A DNA stretch of 5,099 nt. Origin: Acidobacteriaceae bacterium. GTDB lineage: Bacteria; Acidobacteriota; Terriglobia; Terriglobales; Acidobacteriaceae. Every line of letters begins with the position of its first letter. Position 1 is the stretch's first letter. Location of the stretch: NCBI GenBank assembly GCA_030044455.1, contig JASHVU010000490.1, positions 1 through 5,099 of the forward strand, written 5' to 3'. Below, one piece after another: positions 1-5,099 of the stretch. A program made the translations under genes and the position numbers. The notes under the pieces were generated by a model. The model was given only the letters and a program-made list of their open reading frames with translations. It was not told where the DNA came from and made no database searches.

Positions 1-146
1 ATGCCTGGGACTTCAGGTTCTGAAGTGGGCTTTCTCCCAACGGTCATCGCGGCTTGAAAACTTACGAAACGCTGTCCCGGATCCATCCTGTTGATAAACC
101 GCTTTGTATCCCGGCCCCGATGTGGTTTCCTAATGCTTACCTTCCT
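1..146. other. Leader region upstream of the permease, no firm gene
   Basis: No complete gene can be supported here. On the plus strand, the frame starting at base 1 is open from the window edge to a TGA at 55-57 (18 codons beginning with ATG). It could be the tail of an upstream gene, a leader peptide or chance, and the window is too short to decide. The permease frame is also open back to a TTG at 54. The codons between 54 and 146 lack the strong G/C third-position preference of the permease body, and the peptide they encode precedes the usual start of the family, so I treat them as untranslated. Confidence 0.4.
6..39. repeat. Nested and competing inverted repeats in the permease leader
   Basis: CTTCAG (11-16) and CTGAAG (20-25) form a perfect six-base stem around GTT, extended to seven pairs by A10 and T26. 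Outside it, TGGGA (6-10) is complementary to TCCCA (35-39), giving a nested two-stem structure. TGGG (26-29) can instead pair with CCCA (36-39), which would exclude the outer stem. There is no uridine run afterwards, so a simple intrinsic terminator is unlikely. A purine riboswitch was considered, but its conserved core is not seen. Confidence 0.3.
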
Positions 147-1454
147 ATGCGCAAGCGGCTCGAAGCATACTTCGAATTTGCTCACCTCGGCACTAACTGG
201 CGTACCGAAGTCCTGGCCGGCGTCACGACCTTCCTGACAATGGCCTACATTGTGCTGGTCAACCCTGCCATTCTGGCCGACGCGGGCGTACCCTTGCCTG
301 CGGCCACCGCGGCAACCTGCCTGTCGGCTGCGTTCGGTTCCATTTTGATGGGTATCATCGCCCGCTATCCCATCGCCCTCGCGCCGGGCATGGGCCTCAA
401 TGCCTATTTCACCTACACGGTCTGCATCAATATGCATGTGCCGTGGCAGACGGCCCTTGGCGCGGTCTTTCTGTCCGGCGTCATTTTTCTCGCCATCACT
501 GCGGCGGGCATCCGCCAGATGATTCTTCACGCCATCCCCCACCAGCTTTACGCCGCGGTTGCCAGCGGCATTGGACTCTTCATCGCCTTCATAGGCTTTC
601 AGCACGCGGGCCTGGTCATTCGCGATCCCAACACGCTGGTTGGCATGGGCAACATCCGCAACCCCACCACGTATCTCTCGCTCTTTGGCCTCATCCTCAT
701 GGTCGCGCTCGAGATCCGCAAGGTAAAGGGCTCCATCCTCATCGGGGTTCTCGCCGTCACCGCCATTGCGTGGCCGATGGGCCTCGCCCACTGGACGCAA
801 TCGGAAATCGGTTTCGCCGCGCTTACCAAAACCACCTTCAAACTCAACATCGGCGCGGCCCTCAGCAAGGGCCTGCTGGAGATCATCTTCGTCTTCTTCT
901 TCGTTGACCTGTTCGACAACCTCGGAACCCTTGTCGCCGTGACCAAGCGCGCCGGCCTTATCAAAGCCGACCATTCCATCCCGCGCCTCAACCGAATTCT
1001 TTTTGCCGACGCCGCTTCCACAGTATTCGGTTCGCTGGTCGGCACCTCCACCGTGACCAGCTACGTGGAGTCGACCGCGGGCGTGGCCGCCGGCGGCCGA
1101 TCGGGAATCACGGCCATCGTCACTGGCCTGCTCTTTCTGGCCGGTATTGGCGCTGCGCCTTTCATCGGCATCGTGCCCTCGGCGGCTACCGCGCCCGCGC
1201 TCATCCTGGTGGGCTCAATGATGTTAGCCGCCATCAATGAGATTCAATGGCATGATCCACTGGTTGCCGTGCCCGCCTTTCTTACTCTTGTTCTCATTCC
1301 CCTCACCTACTCCATTGCCAACGGGCTGGGCTTCGGCATCATCGCATGGGCTGTGCTGCATCTGGCCGCCGGCAAAGCACGCAAGCAGGACTGGCTACTC
1401 TACCTGCTGGCCGCGCTGTTTCTCGCCCGCTTCGTTTACATCGGCGCGACCTAG
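147..1454 (+). CDS. NCS2-family purine (hypoxanthine/adenine/guanine) permease, AzgA/PbuG type
   Basis: Polytopic inner-membrane transporter predicted to import purine bases by proton symport. It is 435 residues from ATG 147, close to the usual length of AzgA/PbuG proteins. Family landmarks run in order: RTEVLAGVTTFLTMAYIVLVNP near residues 19-40, APGMGLNAYF at 79-88, FVDLFDNLGTL at about 252-261, and ASTVFGSLVGTSTVTSYVES at about 289-308, followed by AGVAAGGRSG. The last two blocks correspond to the half-helix regions that hold the substrate site in this fold. Hydrophobic segments cover almost the whole chain, consistent with the 14-helix architecture. The start at 147 puts MRKRLEAYFEFAHLGTNWRTE in register with the N-terminus of Escherichia coli AzgA. 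ATG 120 and TTG 54 are in-frame alternatives, and none of the three has a clear Shine-Dalgarno sequence. The family assignment is firm. The exact base transported is inferred, and AzgA, PbuG and PbuO cannot be separated by eye. Confidence 0.95.
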   Translation: MRKRLEAYFEFAHLGTNWRTEVLAGVTTFLTMAYIVLVNPAILADAGVPLPAATAATCLSAAFGSILMGIIARYPIALAPGMGLNAYFTYTVCINMHVPWQTALGAVFLSGVIFLAITAAGIRQMILHAIPHQLYAAVASGIGLFIAFIGFQHAGLVIRDPNTLVGMGNIRNPTTYLSLFGLILMVALEIRKVKGSILIGVLAVTAIAWPMGLAHWTQSEIGFAALTKTTFKLNIGAALSKGLLEIIFVFFFVDLFDNLGTLVAVTKRAGLIKADHSIPRLNRILFADAASTVFGSLVGTSTVTSYVESTAGVAAGGRSGITAIVTGLLFLAGIGAAPFIGIVPSAATAPALILVGSMMLAAINEIQWHDPLVAVPAFLTLVLIPLTYSIANGLGFGIIAWAVLHLAAGKARKQDWLLYLLAALFLARFVYIGAT

Positions 1455-1512
1455 GTATCTCACAAATTGCTTGATGGAGAGCCGGCACTCCAAATGCAGG
1501 TCCTTCGACTCC

Positions 1513-1535
1513 GTTTGGCAGAAAACGCGCCAAAC
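1513..1535. terminator. Candidate hairpin downstream of the permease
   Basis: GTTTGGC (1513-1519) and GCCAAAC (1529-1535) form a perfect seven-pair stem with a nine-base loop, 58 bases after the permease stop. Only a short TTT follows, so it is weak as an intrinsic terminator. It could equally act as an RNA-stabilising hairpin or a protein-binding site. The position suits the end of the permease transcript, but function is inference. Confidence 0.3.
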
Positions 1536-1747
1536 TTTGCTCAGGATGGCAGGATCGTTGATATAGCTATTTCAGAGACACCACACTACTTTCCGGGGCC
1601 GAAGCAAGCATCAAGATAAACTGTCATCTTGTGCGGCGATTTCAACGTCTTTGGAAGAAACGGAGTCGCGAGCTCTGCGGTTTCTTTTGGGCGAACTTCA
1701 GGTTCGCGGCATTAGAATTCCTTGTGCGGGCGCCAACACGCCCGAAT

Positions 1748-1753
1748 GGCAGG
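1748..1753 (+). promoter_or_regulatory. Ribosome-binding-like site deciding the start at 1759
   Basis: GGCAGG lies five bases before ATG 1759. It is a partial match to the anti-Shine-Dalgarno complement and the best such sequence near any candidate start of this gene. It supports the 104-residue form over the longer frame. Confidence 0.45.
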
Positions 1754-1758
1754 TTTCG

Positions 1759-2073
1759 ATGCACTGGTACTCTCTTGTTGCACTCTTCTTTGGCGGGGCT
1801 TTCCTCGCCAACGCGGTGCCGCATATCGTCAACGGCATCTCGGGCCGCGCTTTTCAAACCCCTTTTGCCAAGCCTGCCGGCAGAGGCGTTTCACCCTCGT
1901 CCATCAACATCGTGTGGGGATTCATCAATCTCTTCATCGCCTGGCTGCTGCTCTTCCGCCTGGTTGACTTCGACATCCACAGCTGGGTGCATGTCTCCAT
2001 GGCGCTGGTGGGCGCACTATTGATGTCAATGAACCTCGGACGCCATTTCGGACAGTTCTACGGCGGTCGATGA
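1759..2073 (+). CDS. Small three-helix membrane protein of unknown function
   Basis: A 104-residue integral membrane protein. Three hydrophobic segments are visible: about residues 3-24 (WYSLVALFFGGAFLANAV), 49-68 (INIVWGFINLFIAWLLLF) and 77-93. Between helices 1 and 2 lies a distinctive loop with PHIVNGISGRAFQTPFA, and the tail is RHFGQFYGGR. I recall similar conserved hypothetical membrane proteins with the NAVPH...SGRAFQ pattern in other bacteria, but no function is known to me. The start at ATG 1759 is preferred because a GGCAGG ribosome-binding-like sequence (1748-1753) lies five bases upstream and the first helix begins immediately. An in-frame ATG at 1651 would add an atypical hydrophilic extension. 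Its stop overlaps the cyclase start in an ATGA, which implies cotranscription and probably translational coupling. It may act beside the exported cyclase in the membrane, but that is inference from position only. Confidence 0.82.
   Translation: MHWYSLVALFFGGAFLANAVPHIVNGISGRAFQTPFAKPAGRGVSPSSINIVWGFINLFIAWLLLFRLVDFDIHSWVHVSMALVGALLMSMNLGRHFGQFYGGR
2070..2073 (+). promoter_or_regulatory. ATGA stop/start overlap, probable translational coupling
   Basis: The TGA of the small membrane protein (2071-2073) shares bases with the ATG of the cyclase (2070-2072). The cyclase start lacks a strong Shine-Dalgarno sequence of its own, which fits reinitiation by ribosomes finishing the upstream gene. The coupling weakens if ATG 2088 is the true start. 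Confidence 0.6.
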
Positions 2074-2885
2074 AGCATCGAGATCCCATGCGGGTTAGAC
2101 CGCTTCTTTGCCTTACTTTTCTCGCGCTGAACCTCGCCGCGGCCGGTCGGGCTCATGCCGCCGACGGCTACCGAGTGGTCCAGACCTTCCCGCACGATTC
2201 CCAGGCATTCACGCAGGGGTTGGTCTACGCCGATGGCCATTTGTACGAGAGCACCGGCCTCAACGGCCGCTCCTCCCTGCGCATGGTCGACCTCACCACC
2301 GGCCAGGTGCAACAGCGCGTCGACTTGGCCCAACAGTACTTTGGGGAGGGTCTCGCCCCCTGGGGAAGCACGCTCATCCAGCTCACCTGGCAGAATCATG
2401 TCGCGTTCGTCTACGACCGCTTCAGTTTCCGCCGGCTTCGCACCATTCCCTGCCCGTGGGAGGGCTGGGGGCTTACCGAAGACGGCAAATCGCTGATCCT
2501 GAGCGACGGCAGTTCCACCCTCCGCTTCCTCGATCCTGAAACCTTCCACGAACGGCGCGAAATCACCGTGAAAGACCATGGCAAACCCGTCGACAAGCTC
2601 AACGAGCTTGAGTACATCCACGGCGAGATCTACGCCAACATCTGGTACTCCGACCGCATTGCGCGCATCTCGCCCTCGACCGGCGCGGTGCTGGGCTGGA
2701 TCGATTTAACCGGGCTTCTTACCCCTGCCGAGCGCGTCGATCCCGACGCTGTGCTGAACGGCATTGCCTACGATGCAGTTCACGACCGGCTCTTCGTCAC
2801 CGGCAAGCTGTGGCCCAAGCTCTTCGAGATCAAAGTGATTCCCAAAAACGCCAAGCTTGTTCCCGTTCAAAAACGCGGGCAGTAA
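2070..2885 (+). CDS. Exported glutaminyl-peptide cyclotransferase (plant-type, beta-propeller)
   Basis: Converts N-terminal glutamine of peptides to pyroglutamate with release of ammonia. It should act outside the cytoplasm: residues 1-30 form a signal peptide with a basic start, a hydrophobic core (LLCLTFLALNLAAA) and an AHA cleavage site before A31. The mature part matches the plant/bacterial glutaminyl cyclase family (Pfam Glu_cyclase_2), a five-bladed propeller that needs no zinc. Landmarks are HDSQAFTQGL (42-51), YESTGLNGRSSLR (59-71), YFGEGL (90-95), LTW (105-107), EGWGLT (131-136), LNELEYI (177-183), YANIWYSDRI (188-197) and VTGKLWPKLFEI near the end. By constant offset, the active-site residues I remember from papaya cyclase (F22, Q24, F67, E69, W83, W110, N155, W169) fall on F47, Q49, F91, E93, W107, W133, N178 and W192, so it appears catalytically intact. 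ATG 2070 overlaps the previous stop. ATG 2088 (residue 7) is an alternative that keeps the signal peptide and has GAGA four bases upstream. Confidence 0.93.
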   Translation: MKHRDPMRVRPLLCLTFLALNLAAAGRAHAADGYRVVQTFPHDSQAFTQGLVYADGHLYESTGLNGRSSLRMVDLTTGQVQQRVDLAQQYFGEGLAPWGSTLIQLTWQNHVAFVYDRFSFRRLRTIPCPWEGWGLTEDGKSLILSDGSSTLRFLDPETFHERREITVKDHGKPVDKLNELEYIHGEIYANIWYSDRIARISPSTGAVLGWIDLTGLLTPAERVDPDAVLNGIAYDAVHDRLFVTGKLWPKLFEIKVIPKNAKLVPVQKRGQ

Positions 2886-3035
2886 CTCGGGAATGATCGT
2901 GCCGCCGTCGCCTGACCAGTTGAAGTGTGGGCCTTCAGAGCCACCTCTGACTCCGCACAAATCTGGTGGGTTCCATTTCCGGAACGCGCCCGGTAAAGCT
3001 GTCTCCGTTCACTGTCCGGCGAACGCTCACCCGCG

Positions 3036-3041
3036 TATACT
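3036..3041 (+). promoter_or_regulatory. Candidate -10 element for the 200-residue protein gene
   Basis: TATACT matches the sigma-70-type -10 consensus at five of six positions and lies 37-42 bases before ATG 3078. This leaves room for a transcript start near 3048 and the GAGG ribosome-binding site. The -35 region at normal spacing (around 3013-3018) is poor. TTCACT at 3008-3013 is a better hexamer but sits 22 bases away, so the promoter may be weak or need an activator. Confidence 0.35.
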
Positions 3042-3063
3042 TTGCTCCGTCACCGAATTTCAC

Positions 3064-3067
3064 GAGG
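3064..3067 (+). promoter_or_regulatory. Ribosome-binding site deciding the start at 3078
   Basis: GAGG lies ten bases before ATG 3078, slightly long but usable spacing. The in-frame TTG at 3042 has no comparable site and overlaps the presumed transcript start, so ATG 3078 is preferred. Confidence 0.5.
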
Positions 3068-3077
3068 CATTCCACGT

Positions 3078-3680
3078 ATGGACCCTTCATCCATCACATT
3101 CGGCGGCTCAACGCAGAACGCGGTCGTGCTTACCGTGGTGCTGGCCTTTGCCGGCTACCTGGTCACCTTCATGTTCACGCGCATGATGGCGCGGCGCGCC
3201 GACCGTCTGAAACTGGTCAATCAGCGTCTGAACGAGTTTTACGGCCCGCTTTACGTAGCCACGGTGGCCGGCAACATCGCCTACAAGGCGCTGCTCACCA
3301 AACAGGGAAAAAAGACCTGCCATCCCATTCGCGACGAAGAGATGAAGGAGTGGGTGCTGTGGATGACCACCATCTTCATGCCCCTCAACGACACTCGCGA
3401 GAAGATCATTATTGAAAACGCCCACCTCATCATCGAGGAGCAGATGCCCCACTGCCTGCTCGACTTTGTCACCCACGTTGTGGGCTACAAGGCCGTGCTG
3501 GCCAAATGGACCGAGGGCAATTACAGCGAACGCCGCGCCACCATCGGCTGGCCGCCCGAGTTCGACGCGTATGTGGAGCGCTCCTACCAAGCACTCAAGG
3601 CAGAACAGACCCGCCTGATGCACAACGGCTTGTGGCGGCTGTGGCGGCGGATGAAGAACGGCAAGGCACGCGAACGCTGA
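3078..3680 (+). CDS. Membrane-anchored protein of unknown function with LNEFYGPLYV motif
   Basis: A 200-residue protein with one N-terminal hydrophobic helix (about residues 14-34, NAVVLTVVLAFAGYLVTFMF) followed by a basic RMMARRADRLK stretch. By the positive-inside rule this places the rest in the cytoplasm. The soluble part is rich in helix formers and carries a motif LVNQRLNEFYGPLYV (46-60), then EWVLWMTTIFMPLNDTREKIIIENAHLI (91-118), EEQMPHCLLDFVTHVVGYKAVLAKW (120-144) and a basic tail LWRLWRRMKNGKARER. I recall uncharacterised bacterial membrane-anchored proteins that combine an (N/Q)xxLxxxYGPLY motif with a later MPxCLL(D/E)xxxHVxxYxxVL block. This looks like a complete member, but no biochemical role is known to me. 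The start at ATG 3078 is supported by GAGG upstream. The gene has its own candidate promoter, is 192 bp from the cyclase, and converges on the next gene. The coding assignment is firm; function is unknown. Confidence 0.85.
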   Translation: MDPSSITFGGSTQNAVVLTVVLAFAGYLVTFMFTRMMARRADRLKLVNQRLNEFYGPLYVATVAGNIAYKALLTKQGKKTCHPIRDEEMKEWVLWMTTIFMPLNDTREKIIIENAHLIIEEQMPHCLLDFVTHVVGYKAVLAKWTEGNYSERRATIGWPPEFDAYVERSYQALKAEQTRLMHNGLWRLWRRMKNGKARER

Positions 3681-3713
3681 GCCTGCGCTGAAGTCAAATC
3701 TGCCTGCAAGTCT

Positions 3714-3742
3714 GCTCAACTGTTTTTCAAGTTTTTTTGAGC
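3714..3742. terminator. AT-rich inverted repeat in the convergent spacer, possible weak terminator
   Basis: GCTCAA (3714-3719) and TTGAGC (3737-3742) are perfect arms flanking a 17-base T-rich loop that includes TTTTT and GTTTTTTT. It lies between two converging genes, where a bidirectional terminator is expected. However, the stem is short and the T-run sits inside the loop rather than after the stem, so it is not a classical intrinsic terminator. It is the most AT-rich spot in the spacer. Confidence 0.25.
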
Positions 3743-3776
3743 CTGAGGCAAGAACCGGACGAACTCCGCATCCGCG

Positions 3777-4013
3777 CTACTGCGCGCGATCATTCTCGAG
3801 CTCGAATCCGCCTTTGCCCTTGTCGATGGGGGCGGGGCGGAAGAGGATCCACGCCACCAGCCCCCACGGAAAGAACAGGACGCAAGCAATCGAAACCAGC
3901 ACAGGGGATTTGCCTCGGCGTCTCGCGTCGTCGGCAGCAAGCCTGATGCCCCAGACCAGCAGGCCGAAGAAGGCCATCAGGCAGAGCAACCCCAATACGA
4001 TTTCGAAAGTCAT
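3777..4013 (-). CDS. Two-helix membrane protein resembling PLDc_N (phospholipase D-nuclease N-terminal) proteins
   Basis: A 78-residue inner-membrane protein with two hydrophobic helices, about residues 4-23 (EIVLGLLCLMAFFGLLVWGI) and 38-58. They are joined by a basic linker AADDARRRGKS, and the second helix ends in FPWGLVAWILFRP. The second-helix pattern ending in a LFRP-like motif resembles the stand-alone PLDc_N family, named for the N-terminal membrane part of cardiolipin synthases; stand-alone copies have no known function. The tail (DKGKGGFELENDRAQ) is charged. The start at 4013 is well supported by GGAGAA (complement of 4021-4026) seven bases upstream. The frame is open further upstream to 4085 but without a comparable site. 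It converges on the 200-residue protein gene and lies in the same direction as the secreted protein gene 189 bp upstream. The family link is tentative; coding status is likely. Confidence 0.78.
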   Translation of the reverse strand: MTFEIVLGLLCLMAFFGLLVWGIRLAADDARRRGKSPVLVSIACVLFFPWGLVAWILFRPAPIDKGKGGFELENDRAQ

Positions 4014-4020
4014 TCCGCGA

Positions 4021-4026
4021 TTCTCC
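4021..4026 (-). promoter_or_regulatory. Strong ribosome-binding site for the 78-residue protein
   Basis: On the minus strand this reads GGAGAA, seven bases before ATG 4013. It is the best Shine-Dalgarno match in the window and fixes the start of the small two-helix membrane protein. Confidence 0.7.
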
Positions 4027-4134
4027 GTAGAGCCACGAAATGAGCATACACGAGGTCTAATTTCGACGGCTACACTCTCCCCCACTCTGTAACTGGTGGA
4101 GTGAGGACGGCCGCCTTCGCCGCTGCCATGGTCA

Positions 4135-4173
4135 GCCGCGCCTGCGGCAGGCCGCGCACCTTATCCGCGCGGC
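4135..4173. repeat. GC-rich 7-mer repeated at 16-bp intervals, forming a strong hairpin
   Basis: GCCGCGC occurs at 4135-4141 and 4151-4157, and its reverse complement GCGCGGC at 4167-4173, each beginning 16 bp after the last. The second and third copies form a perfect seven-pair all-G/C stem with a nine-base loop. Between the first two copies GCCTGCGGCAGGC (4140-4152) is itself a near-palindrome. It starts about 30 bases after the stop of the minus-strand secreted protein, so it may be that gene's transcription end or an mRNA-protecting hairpin. No uridine run follows on either strand, so intrinsic termination is unproven. Confidence 0.4.
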
Positions 4174-4202
4174 TCGCACGCATTTGCCTTTCCGGGACCG
4201 CT

Positions 4203-5099
4203 TTAGCTCGCCGGAGTCAGTCCCACACCATACATGTAGTCGTAGCTGCTCAGATCTCCGTTCCACGGCAGCGGCGCTTTGAACCACGAAAATACCACTG
4301 CGCCATTCACAAACGAAATAAAGAAATCGGACTGCGTGGCTGCTTTGGTGACTCTGTAGGTAAACATGCCCCAGCATGGGTCCACGAGCTCGCCCGCACT
4401 GCCATACAGGTAGCTGGCGCTCGAAACCGGAGCCAGCGTGCCGGCTGTGATTGTGGTTCCGGCCGGATCAGTCATCGTCAGCGCACCGGTCGCACTTATG
4501 GTAATGGTTGCGTTGCCAAACGTCGGGGTGCCCGTTTCAACCCCGCTGTTGTTCTGCTGTACGTTGGTCTTCTTGTAATAGAGCGCCGAGTACGTACCGG
4601 CATTGTTCGCGTTGAATGCCGCGCTCGAAGCCTTCTCCAGCCCCAGGATCGACCCATTCCCCGTGTCCACAATGAAAAACCCGTTGGCCGTTCCAAACAA
4701 CGTCACTGCGCCTCCGCCGTCCGGCATCGTGCCATTCAGGAAGGTTCCCGACGAGTCCTCGGCGAAGATGCTCAAGGGCATCGAACCCTGGTTGAACGAT
4801 TCGTTCCCCCCTCCGCTGATGGCCCCGTAAGGCCAGTACTCCGAAGTCTGCGCAGTGCTTGATCCAATGTTCACCGAGCCAATAGCCATGCCACCATACG
4901 CAGTCCTGAACTGCATGTAGTTGTAGTTGCTGTTTTCAAACGTGCTCAGCGAAATCGGCCCGCTCTCGACCGCCGTAATCAGTGCCGGCGTGTCAGCTCC
5001 CGGACCCGACTTCATCGATTCAATCACCATGGCATAGTTGGGAACTTCGTAGGCTGCAACCAAGTTCCCGTTCGGATCGTTCAGAGCGTAGCTTCCGTC
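4203..5099 (-). CDS. C-terminal part of a large secreted protein of unknown function (N-terminus outside window)
   Basis: The visible 298 residues run from the window edge to TAA at 4203-4205. The frame is open to base 5099, so the start and any signal peptide lie outside; a TTG at 5061-5063 is internal rather than a likely start. The protein is rich in Gly, Ser, Thr, Asn, Ala and Tyr, with few charged residues and one visible cysteine (DPCWG, residues 240-244). It has alternating hydrophobic/polar stretches such as ATITISATGALTMTDPAG that suggest beta-sheet, and no membrane helix. This composition is typical of exported surface or extracellular proteins, and I associate similar long Gly/Thr-rich hypothetical proteins with acidobacteria. 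No catalytic motif or named domain is recognised. It could be an adhesin-like or Ig-like repeat protein, but no clear internal repeat is seen. Codon use is consistent with a real gene; the opposite strand is also open over much of it, which I take as a shadow. Confidence 0.8.
   Translation of the reverse strand, partial: DGSYALNDPNGNLVAAYEVPNYAMVIESMKSGPGADTPALITAVESGPISLSTFENSNYNYMQFRTAYGGMAIGSVNIGSSTAQTSEYWPYGAISGGGNESFNQGSMPLSIFAEDSSGTFLNGTMPDGGGAVTLFGTANGFFIVDTGNGSILGLEKASSAAFNANNAGTYSALYYKKTNVQQNNSGVETGTPTFGNATITISATGALTMTDPAGTTITAGTLAPVSSASYLYGSAGELVDPCWGMFTYRVTKAATQSDFFISFVNGAVVFSWFKAPLPWNGDLSSYDYMYGVGLTPAS

Larger units (their letters stand above)
1455..1758. other. Spacer of about 300 bp between permease and small membrane protein
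   Basis: I see no gene that can be supported. The downstream frame is open back to an ATG at 1651, but the extra 36 residues are hydrophilic, precede the natural membrane-helix start, and lack the codon preference seen after 1759. The spacer contains the inverted repeat at 1513-1535, a short palindrome ATAGCTAT at 1563-1570, AAGAT/ATCTT arms around 1612-1629, and GCGAAC/GTTCGC arms at 1691-1707. No promoter with two good hexamers at normal spacing was found, although the coupled gene pair downstream presumably starts transcription here. Confidence 0.5.
2886..3077. other. Spacer with small hairpins before the anchored protein gene
   Basis: No gene is supported. Two short perfect inverted repeats are present: TCAGAG/CTCTGA with a four-base loop (2935-2950) and GTTCC/GGAAC with a six-base loop (2970-2985). 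Neither is followed by a thymine run, so an intrinsic terminator for the cyclase unit is not evident. A frame open across this stretch on the plus strand, starting inside the cyclase gene, is an overlap with atypical composition. Confidence 0.4.
4014..4202. other. Spacer between the secreted protein and the 78-residue gene
   Basis: No gene is supported. Besides the ribosome-binding site and GC-rich hairpin listed separately, CACTC (4083-4087) and GAGTG (4099-4103) form a five-pair stem with an 11-base loop. On the minus strand a TATGCT about 50 bases before ATG 4013 could be a weak -10 element, but no -35 match accompanies it. Confidence 0.35.

Noticed and set aside
1..146. Purine riboswitch upstream of the permease
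   Set aside because: The conserved core sequences and three-way junction expected of a purine aptamer are not recognisable; only short hairpins are present.
10..1705. 11-base direct repeat ACTTCAGGTTC at 10-20 and 1695-1705, each within a small inverted repeat upstream of a gene
   Set aside because: A few shared 11-mers are expected by chance in a 5-kb sequence, the inverted-repeat partners differ, and the distances to the downstream starts differ (126 versus 53 bases), so a common operator is not supported.
1651..1758. N-terminal extension of the small membrane protein from ATG 1651
   Set aside because: The added residues are hydrophilic, lack the local codon preference, and have no ribosome-binding site, whereas ATG 1759 has one and begins directly at the first helix.
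2058..2621. 187-codon minus-strand frame opposite the cyclase gene
   Set aside because: It lies inside a confidently identified glutaminyl cyclase gene and has no family resemblance; it is a shadow of the real frame.
2857..3186. 109-codon plus-strand frame bridging the cyclase end and the start of the anchored protein
   Set aside because: It overlaps both real genes, starts inside the cyclase, and encodes a Pro/Ser/His-rich sequence with no domain.
3108..3719. 203-codon minus-strand frame opposite the 200-residue anchored protein
   Set aside because: The plus-strand frame has a proper ribosome-binding site, membrane helix and motif structure. The reverse frame is His/Gly-rich, without a start signal or domain.
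4101..4862. Long plus-strand open frame (253 codons, GTG start) opposite the secreted protein gene
   Set aside because: It is antisense to a frame with better codon use, is unusually rich in Arg with scattered Cys, has no recognisable domain, and its openness follows from the codon pattern of the minus-strand gene.

Overview
This 5.1 kb window looks like ordinary bacterial chromosome. It is moderately GC-rich and strongly prefers G/C at third codon positions. The gene content suggests an acidobacterium, probably Terriglobia: an AzgA-type purine permease, a plant-type exported glutaminyl cyclase, and a large low-charge Ser/Thr/Gly/Asn-rich secreted protein. That assignment rests on remembered resemblance and was not tested. 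I found no tRNA, rRNA, CRISPR array, insertion sequence or phage gene.

Layout. Positions 1-146 are a leader with nested and competing small inverted repeats but no convincing gene. At 147-1454 (+) is a complete NCS2 purine permease of the AzgA/PbuG type. A spacer of about 300 bp (1455-1758) holds a small inverted repeat. It is followed by a two-gene unit whose reading frames overlap by four bases (ATGA): a 104-residue three-helix membrane protein (1759-2073) and a signal-peptide-bearing glutaminyl-peptide cyclotransferase (2070-2885). After a 192-bp spacer with a plausible -10 element comes a 200-residue, single-anchor membrane protein of unknown function (3078-3680). An AT-rich 96-bp convergent spacer separates it from a minus-strand 78-residue two-helix membrane protein (3777-4013). 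A GC-rich spacer with a hairpin (4014-4202) separates that from the 3' part of a minus-strand secreted protein (4203 to the window edge, its N-terminus outside).

How the genes fit together. The permease imports purine bases. The small membrane protein and the cyclase are probably cotranslated, with the cyclase acting outside the cytoplasm to form N-terminal pyroglutamate. The other genes show no clear pathway link. Nearly every product is membrane-bound or exported, so this is an envelope-oriented neighbourhood rather than one recognisable system. I see no strong case for a new multi-gene system. The best leads are the coupled membrane protein/cyclase pair, the uncharacterised 200-residue anchored protein, and the 16-bp-spaced GC-rich repeat near 4135-4173.
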